A stretch of DNA of 23,746 nt from Branchiostoma floridae (GCF_000003815.2 NC_049990.1:20858191-20881936); one strand, 5' to 3'. Counted from the stretch's first letter, positions 9,801-16,681 are shown. Notes: generated from the letters alone by a model not told the origin. Translations and numbers: made by a program.

Positions 9801-11612
9801 TTTTTTTTTCTTAATCATATAATGGTCTTATTATTTTGGGTAAGTGTGTTCCAAATTTAGATGTAATCAAATGGAACTGCAGGGGCATTTGTGTCAAAAA
9901 CTTTAAAGGACAATGACTGAACAATTATGTGACGGATATTCATGATATTTAGTATGCAGGTAGCTTGAACAGAGATGTACATAATGAAATGCAAATTATT
10001 CTAATTTGTAAGTTAGTTAAAGGTGTACATAACCACCAAGCATAGATTATGAAGATGTGGAAGTCATTTCCATAATCAGAATATTTCATGGAGATATGAA
10101 GTCTCCAAACTCGATCTTGTTGGAGTTTATCAAAGATACCACAGAATAAGTAAAAGAGACATTTCTTTCTTTTACAGAGGAAACTTGTCGAAAGGGGCAC
10201 GGTGAATCGTACCGAGGTACTTTAGCAATCACATCGTCGGGAAGACTGTGTCAGGCGTGGGGCGCCCAGAAGCCACACAGCCATCGTTACACTGTGTCAA
10301 ACTACCCCAACTCAGGTCTGGACAAAAACTTCTGCCGGAACCCGAAAGGTGAACATCATACCGTTTGGTGCTACACAACCGATCCCGACATGAAGTATGA
10401 GAGCTGTGCGCTTCCCGAGTGCGGTACCGGTAAGAACTAACAATGATTTTCATATGGAAGCTCATCTGTGTTGGTAGTAATCATAGTACAAGGCTAAACT
10501 TTCTTCCAACACAAAAGTACTCGCGGGTCACGTCGCCTTCTTCAGGATCAATACTTATGAGTGATGACCAATCACTTCCTGGCACGTTTGACCAACTGCT
10601 GACGACACGTATCCGCGAGATCACGTGTTAATAAGATCACGTGTCCGCAACTCTCGCGAGATTGCGTTCTGACGTGATTGATCATCATTATTGATACTGA
10701 AGAAGGCGACAGTGGTCGTTGAAAATTTGATCCGTGTGTACTTTTGTGTTGGAAGAAAGTTTCAGCAATGTACCGCGAACATTTCAAAATTTACAGTATT
10801 TCGGCGTTGACCACATTCGAATATAGGAAAGTATAAAGCGTCCCTTTGATTCTCTGGCTTATAATGCTACATACCCTTTATCTACATGTAGGCAGAGAAT
10901 GGCGTCTTGCACAATTTGCCAATATATTTCTTTGCTTTTCCGTCGTTTACAGTCCTGGAGGACCTTGGGCCAGAAGTGCAAGATGTCATTAAGGATGCAG
11001 GAGGTGAGCACAGAGCTTATTCTGAATTGTTAGTAGATTCAGACGGTGATGAATTTGAATGGCACAAACATTTGAACGCGTTCGAGGAAATGTGTTTGTT
11101 TTCTTGACTTTTCGTTCAAGTGAAACAACAAGGGAGTAGGAACAGCAAGAAACAACATGCCGGGGTCGAACCCGGGCCTTGCAGATCACAAATCCAACGT
11201 GCAAACCACTACGCCAAAAGTTCAGAGCTGTTGGCGTGGCACGTGGTCAGTTTGGTAGGCCTTGAACCCCACTGTTACACAATGACATGCCCCGCGATAG
11301 AAACAGAAACACTGCTGCATGATAAATTTGTCGAGGACATGCATTTCAGAGTGCTACAATGGGAATGGTGAGTCCTACCGAGGCACGGCGGCGTTAACCT
11401 GGTCACGCCAAGCCTGCCAGGCGTGGTCCCCACCGACGGGCAACCGCTTCTACAACCCGGTGGCTTATCCGAAGTCGGACCTGACCAAGAACTATTGCAG
11501 GAATCCGGATCCGGAAACGGCCGCTCCCTGGTGCTACCTTGAGTCGTCCAGCGACTCCAGGAAATGGGCCTTCTGTGCCATACCAAAATGCCTGAAGAAC
11601 AAAGGAGGATAA
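2044..11612 (+). CDS. ADAM-like metalloproteinase with disintegrin-like, CUB and three kringle domains (15 exons, 5' incomplete)
   Basis: Spliced coding segments: 2044-2222, 2689-2788, 3071-3167, 3600-3675, 3820-3901, 4119-4187, 4935-5033, 5775-5844, 6494-6645, 7833-7954, 8494-8615, 9361-9612, 10178-10429, 10953-11003 and 11350-11612. They sum to 1986 nt, giving 661 residues plus TAA, with matching phase at every junction and GT-AG at every intron. Residues 1-178 resemble the second half of an M12B catalytic domain, 179-234 a disintegrin start, about 258-376 CUB, and 390-473, 474-557 and 575-661 kringles. The kringle exons are bounded by phase-1 introns, as in shuffled extracellular modules. 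There is no transmembrane segment before the stop, so I infer a secreted protein, probably a pericellular or matrix protease or scaffold. The signal peptide, prodomain and catalytic N-terminus were not found upstream. None of the four N gaps falls in a predicted exon. Exon borders come from reading only, without transcript support. Confidence 0.85.
2265..2590. repeat. Pyrimidine-rich simple repeat (CT/CTGT)n in intron 1
   Basis: Long runs of TC and TCTG fill most of intron 1 (2223-2688), starting about 40 nt after the donor. Two copies of CACACGCATGT with similar flanks (near 2241 and 2330) show a local duplication. Confidence 0.95.
2822..2945. repeat. (GT)n microsatellite in intron 2
   Basis: About 120 bp of alternating GT with some GC and AT interruptions, beginning about 34 nt after the exon 2 donor at 2789. 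Confidence 0.95.
3302..3535. repeat. Diverged single copy of the 400-1173 repeat, in intron 3
   Basis: It shares in order GTTCGCA, TATGTGGTTTGGCA, ATGATGCACGT, CATTTCAGAAATCACCCC and AAGCAGATG with the tandem units upstream. It sits between exon 3 and exon 4 of the protease gene. Confidence 0.65.
4119..5033 (+). CDS. Disintegrin-like domain, shortened (exons 6-7)
   Basis: Exons 4119-4187 and 4935-5033 are both phase 0 and encode residues 179-234. The first reads CGNGVLDYGEECDCG, a hallmark of the start of ADAM and snake-venom disintegrin domains. The second continues with a CC pair, C-x-L-K, GAQC, CC and CK in the usual spacing. In typical ADAMs about 20-30 more residues follow, with the integrin-contacting loop (RGD or ECD type), the end Cys residues and then a cysteine-rich domain. 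Here the reading frame goes straight into the short exon at 5775 and a CUB domain. So the domain is recognisable but lacks its adhesive half, unless an exon in intron 7 was missed. Intron 6 (4188-4934) holds a 138-N gap and a small transposon. Confidence 0.85.
4252..4389. other. Assembly gap (138 N)
   Basis: Run of N inside intron 6 of the protease gene; no exon is interrupted. Confidence 0.99.
4406..4796 (+). mobile_element. hAT-like MITE, copy B (391 bp) with 8-bp target duplication
   Basis: The element starts TAGGGCTGGGTAC and ends GTACCCACCCCTA, imperfect terminal inverted repeats. It is flanked on both sides by the same 8 bases, ATGTTTAG (4398-4405 and 4797-4804). An 8-bp duplication and TAGGG-type ends fit the hAT superfamily. 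It has many internal CCGGT and GGACCTG motifs and no transposase, so it is non-autonomous. It lies in intron 6. Confidence 0.85.
5034..5440 (+). other. Start of intron 7, nothing recognised
   Basis: I searched here for the missing second half of the disintegrin domain and found no Cys-rich exon with splice sites. Confidence 0.4.
5440..5747 (+). mobile_element. 5'-truncated LINE 3' end (CR1/L2-like), copy 1
   Basis: The + frame ending at TAG 5613-5615 encodes FPTLTDEQKATFLL and then VGLFVSLCFQKR, which resembles the extreme C-terminus of CR1/L2-type reverse-transcriptase ORFs. The part from about 5534 matches 19209-19428, sharing the 3' end CTTGCAA-TAAACTTC while differing upstream, as expected for 5'-truncated LINE insertions. 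It ends less than 30 nt before the exon 8 acceptor. The family assignment is by impression. Confidence 0.6.
5775..5844 (+). CDS. Short linker exon between disintegrin-like and CUB domains (exon 8)
   Basis: This 70-nt exon has an acceptor TAG at 5772-5774 and a donor GTAAGG at 5845. It enters at phase 0, as exon 7 leaves, and leaves at phase 1, as the CUB exon at 6494 requires. It encodes 23 residues starting MNMEKCPVDSAG, with one Cys, followed by a Trp-Val-Pro-Phe stretch. I do not recognise the sequence as the missing half of the disintegrin. The phase fit at both ends is the main support. The internal ATG is not taken as a start. Confidence 0.6.
5918..6157. mobile_element. Foldback MITE (240 bp) with 7-8-bp target duplication
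   Basis: The ends GTACCCTGGGAGCCAGCCAG and its reverse complement form long inverted arms, and an inner arm pair (GGGAGTTTAAGCC and GGCTTAAACTCCC) extends the hairpin. The 7 bases CTACCGT lie on both sides (5911-5917 and 6158-6164); depending on where the end is set the repeat is 8 bp. There is no coding capacity. It lies in intron 8. Confidence 0.8.
6494..8615 (+). CDS. Divergent CUB domain and acidic linker (exons 9-11)
   Basis: Exons 6494-6645, 7833-7954 and 8494-8615 encode residues 258-389. The CUB signatures in order are EITSPTSG, FSWLLRAPAGQRV (usual form C-x-W-x-I-x-A-P-x-G), CPYDWVEVRDGG, LLGRYC, then WSSSNELLVRLRSD and F-V-I-E-Y. CUB domains are beta-sandwich protein- or carbohydrate-binding modules of secreted proteins such as BMP1 and complement proteases. 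The second pair of cysteines is kept (Cys319 and Cys341), but the Cys normally before the Trp of the first pair is Ser, so the first disulphide is probably missing. The domain ends in a run rich in Glu and Asp (TTEEDEKDDHSEE) that leads to the first kringle. Exon 10 uses an acceptor that grades into a 31-bp minisatellite. Donors are GTGAGT, GTGAGA and GTAAGA. Confidence 0.85.
6658..6843. repeat. (CAAA)n and (CA)n microsatellite in intron 9
   Basis: The run of CAAA units followed by about 120 bp of CA repeats begins only about 12 nt after the donor at 6646. Confidence 0.95.
7211..7829. repeat. 31-bp minisatellite in intron 9
   Basis: The unit reads about TTTGGTATATACGTCTACTT followed by TTACTCACAAG, and roughly 17 copies are visible around a 100-N gap (7273-7372). 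Variants are rare (GGAATATACG twice in succession, CACAGG once, CACAGT once). The unit has no stop in any forward frame, so all three frames stay open. This is an artefact of the unit and not evidence of coding. Confidence 0.95.
7273..7372. other. Assembly gap (100 N) in the minisatellite
   Basis: A round 100-N run within a tandem array; the true array length is unknown. Confidence 0.99.
7955..8493 (+). other. Intron 10, AT-rich, nothing else recognised
   Basis: Only a short ACACAC/CAGA stretch near 8324-8360 stands out. The small open frames here are AT-rich and without domain features. Confidence 0.5.
8770..9225 (-). mobile_element. hAT-like MITE, copy C (456 bp) with 8-bp target duplication
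   Basis: Same family as the element at 4406-4796 in the opposite orientation: it starts TAGGGGTGGGTACCGGTAC and ends near CCGGTTTTGTACCGGT-ACCTA, with a short deletion at the right terminus. CTGTCGAC flanks both sides (8762-8769 and 9226-9233). It lies in intron 11, upstream of kringle 1. Confidence 0.85.
9361..9612 (+). CDS. Kringle 1 (exon 12)
   Basis: This 252-nt exon is phase 1 at both ends and encodes a complete kringle of about 84 residues (390-473). Motifs are SYRGT, SCQAW, GLDKNYCRNP, LWCYTTNPD and a closing C-x-L-P-K-C, giving the six cysteines of the fold. Kringles are triple-disulphide ligand-binding modules known from plasminogen, HGF and thrombin. At the place where lysine-binding kringles have Asp-x-Asp the sequence is Lys-Gly-Glu, so a plasminogen-type lysine site is not expected. 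The usual Pro of PWCY is Leu. The acceptor is CTTTTACTAG and the donor GTAAGA. Confidence 0.95.
9613..10177 (+). other. Intron 12 between the duplicated kringle exons
   Basis: AT-rich. Its last ~45 nt resemble the end of intron 11, consistent with being inside the duplicated unit. No other feature is seen. Confidence 0.5.
10178..10429 (+). CDS. Kringle 2 (exon 13)
   Basis: This exon has the same length (252 nt) and phases (1-1) as the kringle exon at 9361 and is clearly its tandem duplicate: SYRGT, LCQAW, PNSGLDKNFCRNP and KGEH are shared, as is VWCYTTDPD with one change. All six cysteines are present. It has the same Lys-Gly-Glu in place of Asp-x-Asp. Similarity continues into the flanking introns: both acceptors are preceded by a CCACAGAATAA segment about 40 nt upstream, and both donors read GGTAAGAA. 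The duplication unit was therefore larger than the exon. The donor is GTAAGA at 10430. Confidence 0.95.
10496..10762. mobile_element. Foldback element with perfect 25-bp terminal inverted repeats
   Basis: The left arm 10496-10520 (AAACTTTCTTCCAACACAAA then AGTAC) is the exact reverse complement of 10738-10762. Inside, GTCGCCTTCTTCAGGATCAA near 10531 pairs with TTGATACTGAAGAAGGCGAC near 10692 with one mismatch. No clear target duplication was seen. There is no coding capacity. It lies in intron 13. Confidence 0.75.
10953..11003 (+). CDS. Linker exon between kringles 2 and 3 (exon 14)
   Basis: This is a 51-nt symmetrical (phase 1-1) exon with a good acceptor (TCGTTTACAG) and donor (GTGAGC). 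It encodes VLEDLGPEVQDVIKDAGG, an acidic, probably helical spacer. Skipping it would keep the frame. Support is splice-site quality and phase rather than a known family. Confidence 0.6.
11152..11222 (-). repeat. tRNA-derived SINE head or tRNA pseudogene
   Basis: On the - strand the stretch has a good polymerase III box A (TGGCGTAGTGGT) and, about 33 nt on, a box B (GGTTCGACCCC). The cloverleaf is poor: the acceptor arms do not pair, and the T stem has mismatches. I therefore read it as a tRNA-derived repeat in intron 14 and not a working tRNA. Confidence 0.55.
11350..11612 (+). CDS. Kringle 3 and C-terminus (exon 15)
   Basis: The exon enters at phase 1 after CATTTCAG and ends with TAA at 11610-11612. 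It encodes residues 575-661: CYNGNGESYRGT, ACQAW, LTKNYCRNPDPE, APWCYLE, WAFCAIPKC, then a short basic tail LKNKGG. All six kringle cysteines are present. It is clearly more distant from kringles 1 and 2 than they are from each other and keeps the standard PWCY. At the lysine-site position it has Asp-Pro-Glu, closer to a functional anionic centre than the first two. No membrane anchor or GPI signal follows. Confidence 0.95.
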
Positions 11613-12484
11613 GACAATGGTATGTGTCTGACCTGACTGCTTTCCAAGTTCGTACAGTTAAAAAATCCATTCCATATGAACAAACACATGCTCACATGGC
11701 TAAGGAACATAAATTTCTGGTTGTTCTGTGTTTAATATCTACACGAAAGTTTGTGAAATTATCTGTTAAAACACGATTAAATAGGAAACACAGAAATTAC
11801 TATTTTACGCGTAAAATATGCGCGATTAAACGCAACACTAGTCAAGTTTGGCACCAAGCATTGCGATTGGTTTCTACTAGAAAAATAACATGAGTTTTCC
11901 CCTTTAATCTTTTGCAGTCATGGTTCGTTCACCGATCGCGAGAGCAGCACTCGGATATCGACGGCGTTTTAAGCAACTAGTCGTTCATAATGACGGATAA
12001 TGTATCTAGACATTTTTTTCCAGAGGCCGCAGCAAGTAAATTTTATGGATGACATCCTATGCAGAGTGCAGAAATAATGAGGTAGCGCGGAAAAAAACAA
12101 ACAAGATGGGTAAAAAAACATGGCTAAATTTTCAAAATAGACACGATAAACGTCGTAACATGATTGGAAGTGACAAAACGTGACATCACAACTAACAAGG
12201 CATTCATTCCTGTATTGAAGCTAGAAGTGAACTAGTGTAGTAAAAGTGATGCTAGTACGGTACAATGGTATCACTTGCCAAGCTGGCAACTACATTCATG
12301 GCTTCCATATTGATGTCACATTTACAGCTATCCAACAAGTTTCACTTCTGTAACTATACTCATGGCTACCTCCCTAGTGTCACTTCTACAAGTACGATTG
12401 CTACAAGCTACATCACTAAGCTACAACACAACATGTTTGCCTATTTTTGGTCTATCTGACCATCCCCGAAGAGGACAAAAATTC
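11613..12484 (+). other. Probable 3' UTR and downstream flank
   Basis: A donor-like GTATGT lies at about 11620, and a good acceptor with a pyrimidine tract (TTTAATCTTTTGCAG) ends at 11917, so the 3' UTR may be interrupted by an intron with a last exon from 11918. ATTAAA variants occur near 11776 and 11825. No AATAAA is seen before the N gap at 12485-12665; one is present near 12727. No coding sequence is recognised. Confidence 0.3.
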
Positions 12485-12665
12485 NNNNNNNNNNNNNNNN
12501 NNNNNNNNNNNNNNNNNNNNNNNNNNNNNNNNNNNNNNNNNNNNNNNNNNNNNNNNNNNNNNNNNNNNNNNNNNNNNNNNNNNNNNNNNNNNNNNNNNNN
12601 NNNNNNNNNNNNNNNNNNNNNNNNNNNNNNNNNNNNNNNNNNNNNNNNNNNNNNNNNNNNNNNNN
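12485..12665. other. Assembly gap (181 N)
   Basis: Run of N downstream of the protease gene. Confidence 0.99.
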
Positions 12666-13646
12666 GTCCATTCCAAGTCACCATGAGGGTTTTTAGGTGA
12701 TATTGGTAATTAGTCTAAATTATTTTGAATAAAAGAATATCTGAGCCACAGTAATTACATTCTTTTAAAAAAAATTGACGAAGAAAATACTCATCTATTT
12801 GAATTCCTTTGAATATTTTGGAAACATTTTGAAAGTAACTGTACAAAAATATCTTTATTTAGAATAATTGTGAAACCTCTGTGTGATTATGTCACATTTA
12901 CAAATATTTACAAATATTTGTAAACATTGCCAAATGGTAAAATTAGTTTATTGCCCCCATATAAGTAAGCCCTATTGTTGCATCAGTATATCTTTAGATT
13001 TTACTGCTGGGCACTGGTGGATCATTTGTGGTGGGCCATTGTTGCATGGCACCCAACCATACTTTGCAAGGATGTGTGAATTGCTATCTTCCCAGCCCAC
13101 TGAACCATTTACAAAAAAATGGTAGAAATGGTAAATAATTGTAGAATGCTGTTATCATTATTTAGAAACCATTAGAAGTATCCAATTCCACACCATGAAT
13201 ATTTCCAAAGTTTTACAGGGCCAGGAAAATATTTATAAAGTTGAAACAGTGTCAACAATATTTCTGAAGTATCAAATGTCCTAGACGTATAATTACAAAA
13301 CTTTAAAATCAATTCTAAACAATGGCAACAAACATCCGCATGGTGTCTTGGAAAGGACTCTAACATGATACTGTTTAAAGACCAACCCCGTACTATAAAA
13401 CCACCCAATAAATTCGGCTAACGTAAACTACTAGAGCTCAGTCTTCTGTTCACTGTGGTGGAGTTCACATCGGGGAAGGCTGGCTAAGACCACTGACAAA
13501 CACAAATTTATTTTCAATTCAGTTTTGATATTAGGATACTACATTAGGTATTAAAGTATGATTATACATAAAGCTTTACCTAACCCAGAATATAAAGTAA
13601 TGAAAATGCTGACTTGTCTTACTCTGGTACTGTGAGACATACCTGA
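12666..13646. other. AT-rich intergenic stretch, no gene recognised
   Basis: No domain-like frame. An 18-bp palindrome TTTACAAATATTTGTAAA lies near 12908. I looked for the reverse-transcriptase half or 3' end of the LINE that begins at 17025 and saw neither. Confidence 0.4.
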
Positions 13647-13746
13647 NNNNNNNNNNNNNNNNNNNNNNNNNNNNNNNNNNNNNNNNNNNNNNNNNNNNNN
13701 NNNNNNNNNNNNNNNNNNNNNNNNNNNNNNNNNNNNNNNNNNNNNN
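13647..13746. other. Assembly gap (100 N) in LINE ORF2
   Basis: The endonuclease frame runs into this gap. A round 100-N run may stand for an unknown length. Confidence 0.99.
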
Positions 13747-14427
13747 CGTAGTTTGAACGACGAGGCATTTAGACGAATAAAATCGGTCCAGCCGACAGGC
13801 AATACCTTTGGTCGGCTGTCTCCAAGTGAAGACCTTTTTAGAAGGATTCTCATGTCTCCAAGAGTCATGCACATTAAAATCGGCGCAAATGTCTTTTAAA
13901 ACGGTGGAACCGCCACTACCATGAGCCGGGTTCCCGCCCCTCTTATCAATATCAACATCTTCAACGCAGTTAAAATCACCGCACAAAATAAGGGGCTCAG
14001 CCCCCGACAGAAACTTATACAAATTTTTAAAAAATCCAGTACGCTCCGCAGAAATGTTAGGAGCATACATGTTACAAACTTTGAAATTACGCGCACCATC
14101 GGACAAGACGACACAGACAACACGCCCACTGTCGTCACAAGACTTTTTAACCACATCAAAATTGAAAGATGGAGAGAGTAAAATACCCACACCTCTAGAT
14201 TGGGAGGAGCCCAATGCCCAAAACGCTTGGCCTCCCCATTCCTTCTCCCAGAGCACCGCTTCAGATGTTGACGAAACATGGCACTCTTGGAGGCAAACAA
14301 CGTCAAATTTATGTTGACGGCAAAAGCCGAAAACCTGCCTCCTCTTCTGCGGACTACGGAGCCCACAGACATTGAGTGTAGCAATAAGAACCATGAGGCT
14401 ACATAGAGAAGGAATGTCAAACAACAT
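13747..14427 (-). CDS. LINE ORF2, APE-type endonuclease domain (partial)
   Basis: This is the N-terminal part of a retrotransposon polyprotein that would nick genomic DNA and prime reverse transcription. From the Met at 14427 it reads into TLNVCGLRS (catalytic Asn), then VCLQECHV (metal-binding Glu), RGVGILLSP, VCNMYAPN, CGDFNCVED (Asp and Asn) and CRLDRFYSS, all expected motifs of exonuclease-endonuclease-phosphatase fold LINE endonucleases in the right order. The final Ser-Asp-His motif and the reverse transcriptase would follow but fall at or beyond the N gap. The frame on the far side of the gap (to 13576) is not LINE-like. It starts about 14 nt after the ORF1 stop, so reinitiation or a similar coupling is likely. 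Confidence 0.9.
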
Positions 14428-14441
14428 CGGAATGTGAGGAA

Positions 14442-16331
14442 TTAGTGGTACAGATCATCAATTCCTTCCACACCAATTCGGTTAACAAATTGGGGGTGGA
14501 CATTGTAGAGGTGCTTGAGACATAACATGGTGGTTTTAAAAAACCTCGAACAATTACCAACCTTACAAGGCACAACGTCCCCGGAGATGCCATGCGCCTT
14601 TGCAAGGTGAGATTTCAAAGACCTAAAACTATGCAAGAGTTCGTCACAACCATGAGAAATAAACTGGTTGCACACAAAGACAGCCTTATTCTTGTACAAG
14701 TCAGAGGAGATGACAATGGCTCTCGCCTTTGCTACCAAATCGGGACTTGGAGCCTGAGAGGCATCCGAAGTATCCTCATCAATGATGAGGCTTCTGGAGC
14801 CAACAGTAGAGTCAGACTCGTTACCGTCCACAGAACGAAGACTCTCCGAGGGAAACTCCTCGATAACAAGACTGGAGTCGGAATCCGGCTCCTTACGAAT
14901 CTTTTTTCCTTTCGACAAAGTCTTTGCAGAGGCAGAACCCTCACTGGAATCCCCCCTACACCTTTTCCTGGAATCTTTGTCAGCAATATCAGAGTTGCCA
15001 TCATGGCAGCTCTGACAAAGAAAGAGGCGATTATCGCTTTGACAAACTGGGCCCTCACAGAAAGCAAGGAGAGCAGATTCTGGAGTTATGTCTGCCTTGC
15101 ACTGATGACAAGACACCACCTCCAGAGTGATTGTGTAATCCAACTCACAACCCTGACACATGTACCGACGAGTAACAGGTCGGATAGGACTGGCCGCTTT
15201 ACGCCTCCTTCTCTGGGACCGGGCGCGAGGGGCCGGTACCGGAGCAGCAGATGTTGAGGGTACCTGCTCGCTAGAAGAGGAAGAAAGGCCAGGCTTAGCC
15301 AGAGAAGGAGCGGCCTCCGACAGCAAGTCCTCAGACGGCTCAACCACCGCGACCGGAGAAAACTTGGTCAGAGAAGGAGCGGCCTCCGACAGCACGTCCT
15401 CAGACGGCTCAACCACCGCGACCGTAGGAGAAACCTCCGGCTCCGCGACCGGAGAAGAAACATCCGACTTCACAGCCGAAGAAGTACCCGGGTCCACACT
15501 GCCAGGGTGACCTGGAGGCGAAACAGGATCAGATACACCAGACTCTGCGTCAGAAACATGGGCCAGTTCCGACCGATCAGTCTTATTTACAGCCTGAGGA
15601 ACCCGTCCATCATGATGTTCACGGACCTGACTCACACCTGCCGGGAGCTCTTGGCTCTTAGCCCAACTGGCTCCCATCTTAATCCTGTTTGCGAAGGACA
15701 GGGGACAACGGCGGGCCGTATGTCCCTCTGCCCTGCAACTGAGGCACACAACATCGTTGGTACAATCCATGGCCAAATGCCCAATGGATTGGCATTTGTT
15801 GCAAAATGTTACTGCACAATTTGCCGACTCATGGCCTTCCTGGTTGCATCTCAAGCAGGTACGGGGCTGCCCCACATACCTGAAGAAAACCATCCTCCCG
15901 TCATACATTTTCCATGCTGATGGGATATTGCATCCCGGCTTTAAAACTACTTTGTATTGCCGGTTCCCATTTTTGATGGTCGGTCTGTCCCGGTATGTTA
16001 CCATACGGGACGTGATGACGGCACAGTATTGATTTAACCAGTTCCTGACATAGTTGTCATCGAGCTCATACGGAATTCTTGTGGCCGTGACAATTATCTC
16101 CGCCGCCGCGTAAGATGACACATCCACGGCGTCTAAACCAGACAGTTTCCCCGCATACAATGTACGCTCGTGTACCGAGGAAAATGACACGTCGAATGAG
16201 TTTGGTCCCAGAGACTGAACAGCCTGAATGCTGCTCATGGGAGCCGAAACCTCGCTCAGCAAAGTAAACACTTGTTCATACGTTAACCGATCACGGTACA
16301 CGGCAACTTTTATTGAAAGAGGACGCTTCAT
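14442..16331 (-). CDS. LINE ORF1 protein with CCHC knuckles, Cys-rich block and C2H2 fingers (629 aa)
   Basis: A complete frame from ATG at 16331. Residues 1-150 form a globular region like the N-terminal part of ZCCHC3-type/Tx1 ORF1 proteins (my impression). Three CCHC knuckles follow at 159-172 (CLRCNQEGHESANC), 177-190 and 196-209, each C-x2-C-x4-H-x4-C, the usual RNA-binding units of such proteins. A long Ser/Pro/Glu-rich stretch contains two copies of a ~22-residue segment (VAVVEPSED...SEAAPSL). Around residue 390-450 is a Cys-rich block with several CxxC pairs (CQGC, CHQC, CQSC). Basic RRRRK and KGKKIRKE clusters could direct nuclear entry. The C-terminus has a clear C2H2 finger (CKVGNC, 12 residues, HLYNVH) and a looser one before it. 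ORF1 proteins package the LINE RNA; the extra fingers may add DNA or target binding (inference). Confidence 0.9.
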   Translation of the reverse strand: MKRPLSIKVAVYRDRLTYEQVFTLLSEVSAPMSSIQAVQSLGPNSFDVSFSSVHERTLYAGKLSGLDAVDVSSYAAAEIIVTATRIPYELDDNYVRNWLNQYCAVITSRMVTYRDRPTIKNGNRQYKVVLKPGCNIPSAWKMYDGRMVFFRYVGQPRTCLRCNQEGHESANCAVTFCNKCQSIGHLAMDCTNDVVCLSCRAEGHTARRCPLSFANRIKMGASWAKSQELPAGVSQVREHHDGRVPQAVNKTDRSELAHVSDAESGVSDPVSPPGHPGSVDPGTSSAVKSDVSSPVAEPEVSPTVAVVEPSEDVLSEAAPSLTKFSPVAVVEPSEDLLSEAAPSLAKPGLSSSSSEQVPSTSAAPVPAPRARSQRRRRKAASPIRPVTRRYMCQGCELDYTITLEVVSCHQCKADITPESALLAFCEGPVCQSDNRLFLCQSCHDGNSDIADKDSRKRCRGDSSEGSASAKTLSKGKKIRKEPDSDSSLVIEEFPSESLRSVDGNESDSTVGSRSLIIDEDTSDASQAPSPDLVAKARAIVISSDLYKNKAVFVCNQFISHGCDELLHSFRSLKSHLAKAHGISGDVVPCKVGNCSRFFKTTMLCLKHLYNVHPQFVNRIGVEGIDDLYH

Positions 16332-16681
16332 AATGCAGCTTTAACTAGAACCAAATAAAACTAAAAAGGAACCAAAATATGAGCAGACAGAGCTGCCAGA
16401 GACCCTGAAAAACACTACCTGTAAATCAGACAGCCTCCACGGACTCCACGGGCAGCAAGGGTTGAAAACGTAACGTAACTGAAGGCGTGTAACCAAACTG
16501 ACACGCTTAAAGAACAACCAAGTACGAACCAATAAACTAGGCAGCCTCTCCGGGCGCTACTGGTTCTCAAACTAAATTGCTAAATTTGCCAAGGAGCAAG
16601 CCCAAGTGGAAATTTCCACTCAGACAAAATGGACACCACTGTCTGTCTCAACCCTTGAAATGCAAAACAGAGCAGCGTCCT

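Noticed and set aside
11152-11222. Functional tRNA gene
   Set aside because: Boxes A and B are present, but acceptor arms do not pair and the T stem has mismatches.
11275-11670. - strand 131-aa frame opposite kringle 3
   Set aside because: Antisense shadow of the kringle exon.
12362-12700. Frames across the N gap at 12485-12665
   Set aside because: Mostly unknown residues; openness is created by N.
13576-13646. Continuation of LINE ORF2 beyond the N gap
   Set aside because: The residues after the gap do not resemble LINE endonuclease or reverse transcriptase, and the frame is joined only through N.
14592-15920. Several + strand frames opposite LINE ORF1
   Set aside because: Shadows of the strongly supported - strand ORF1; no domain features.
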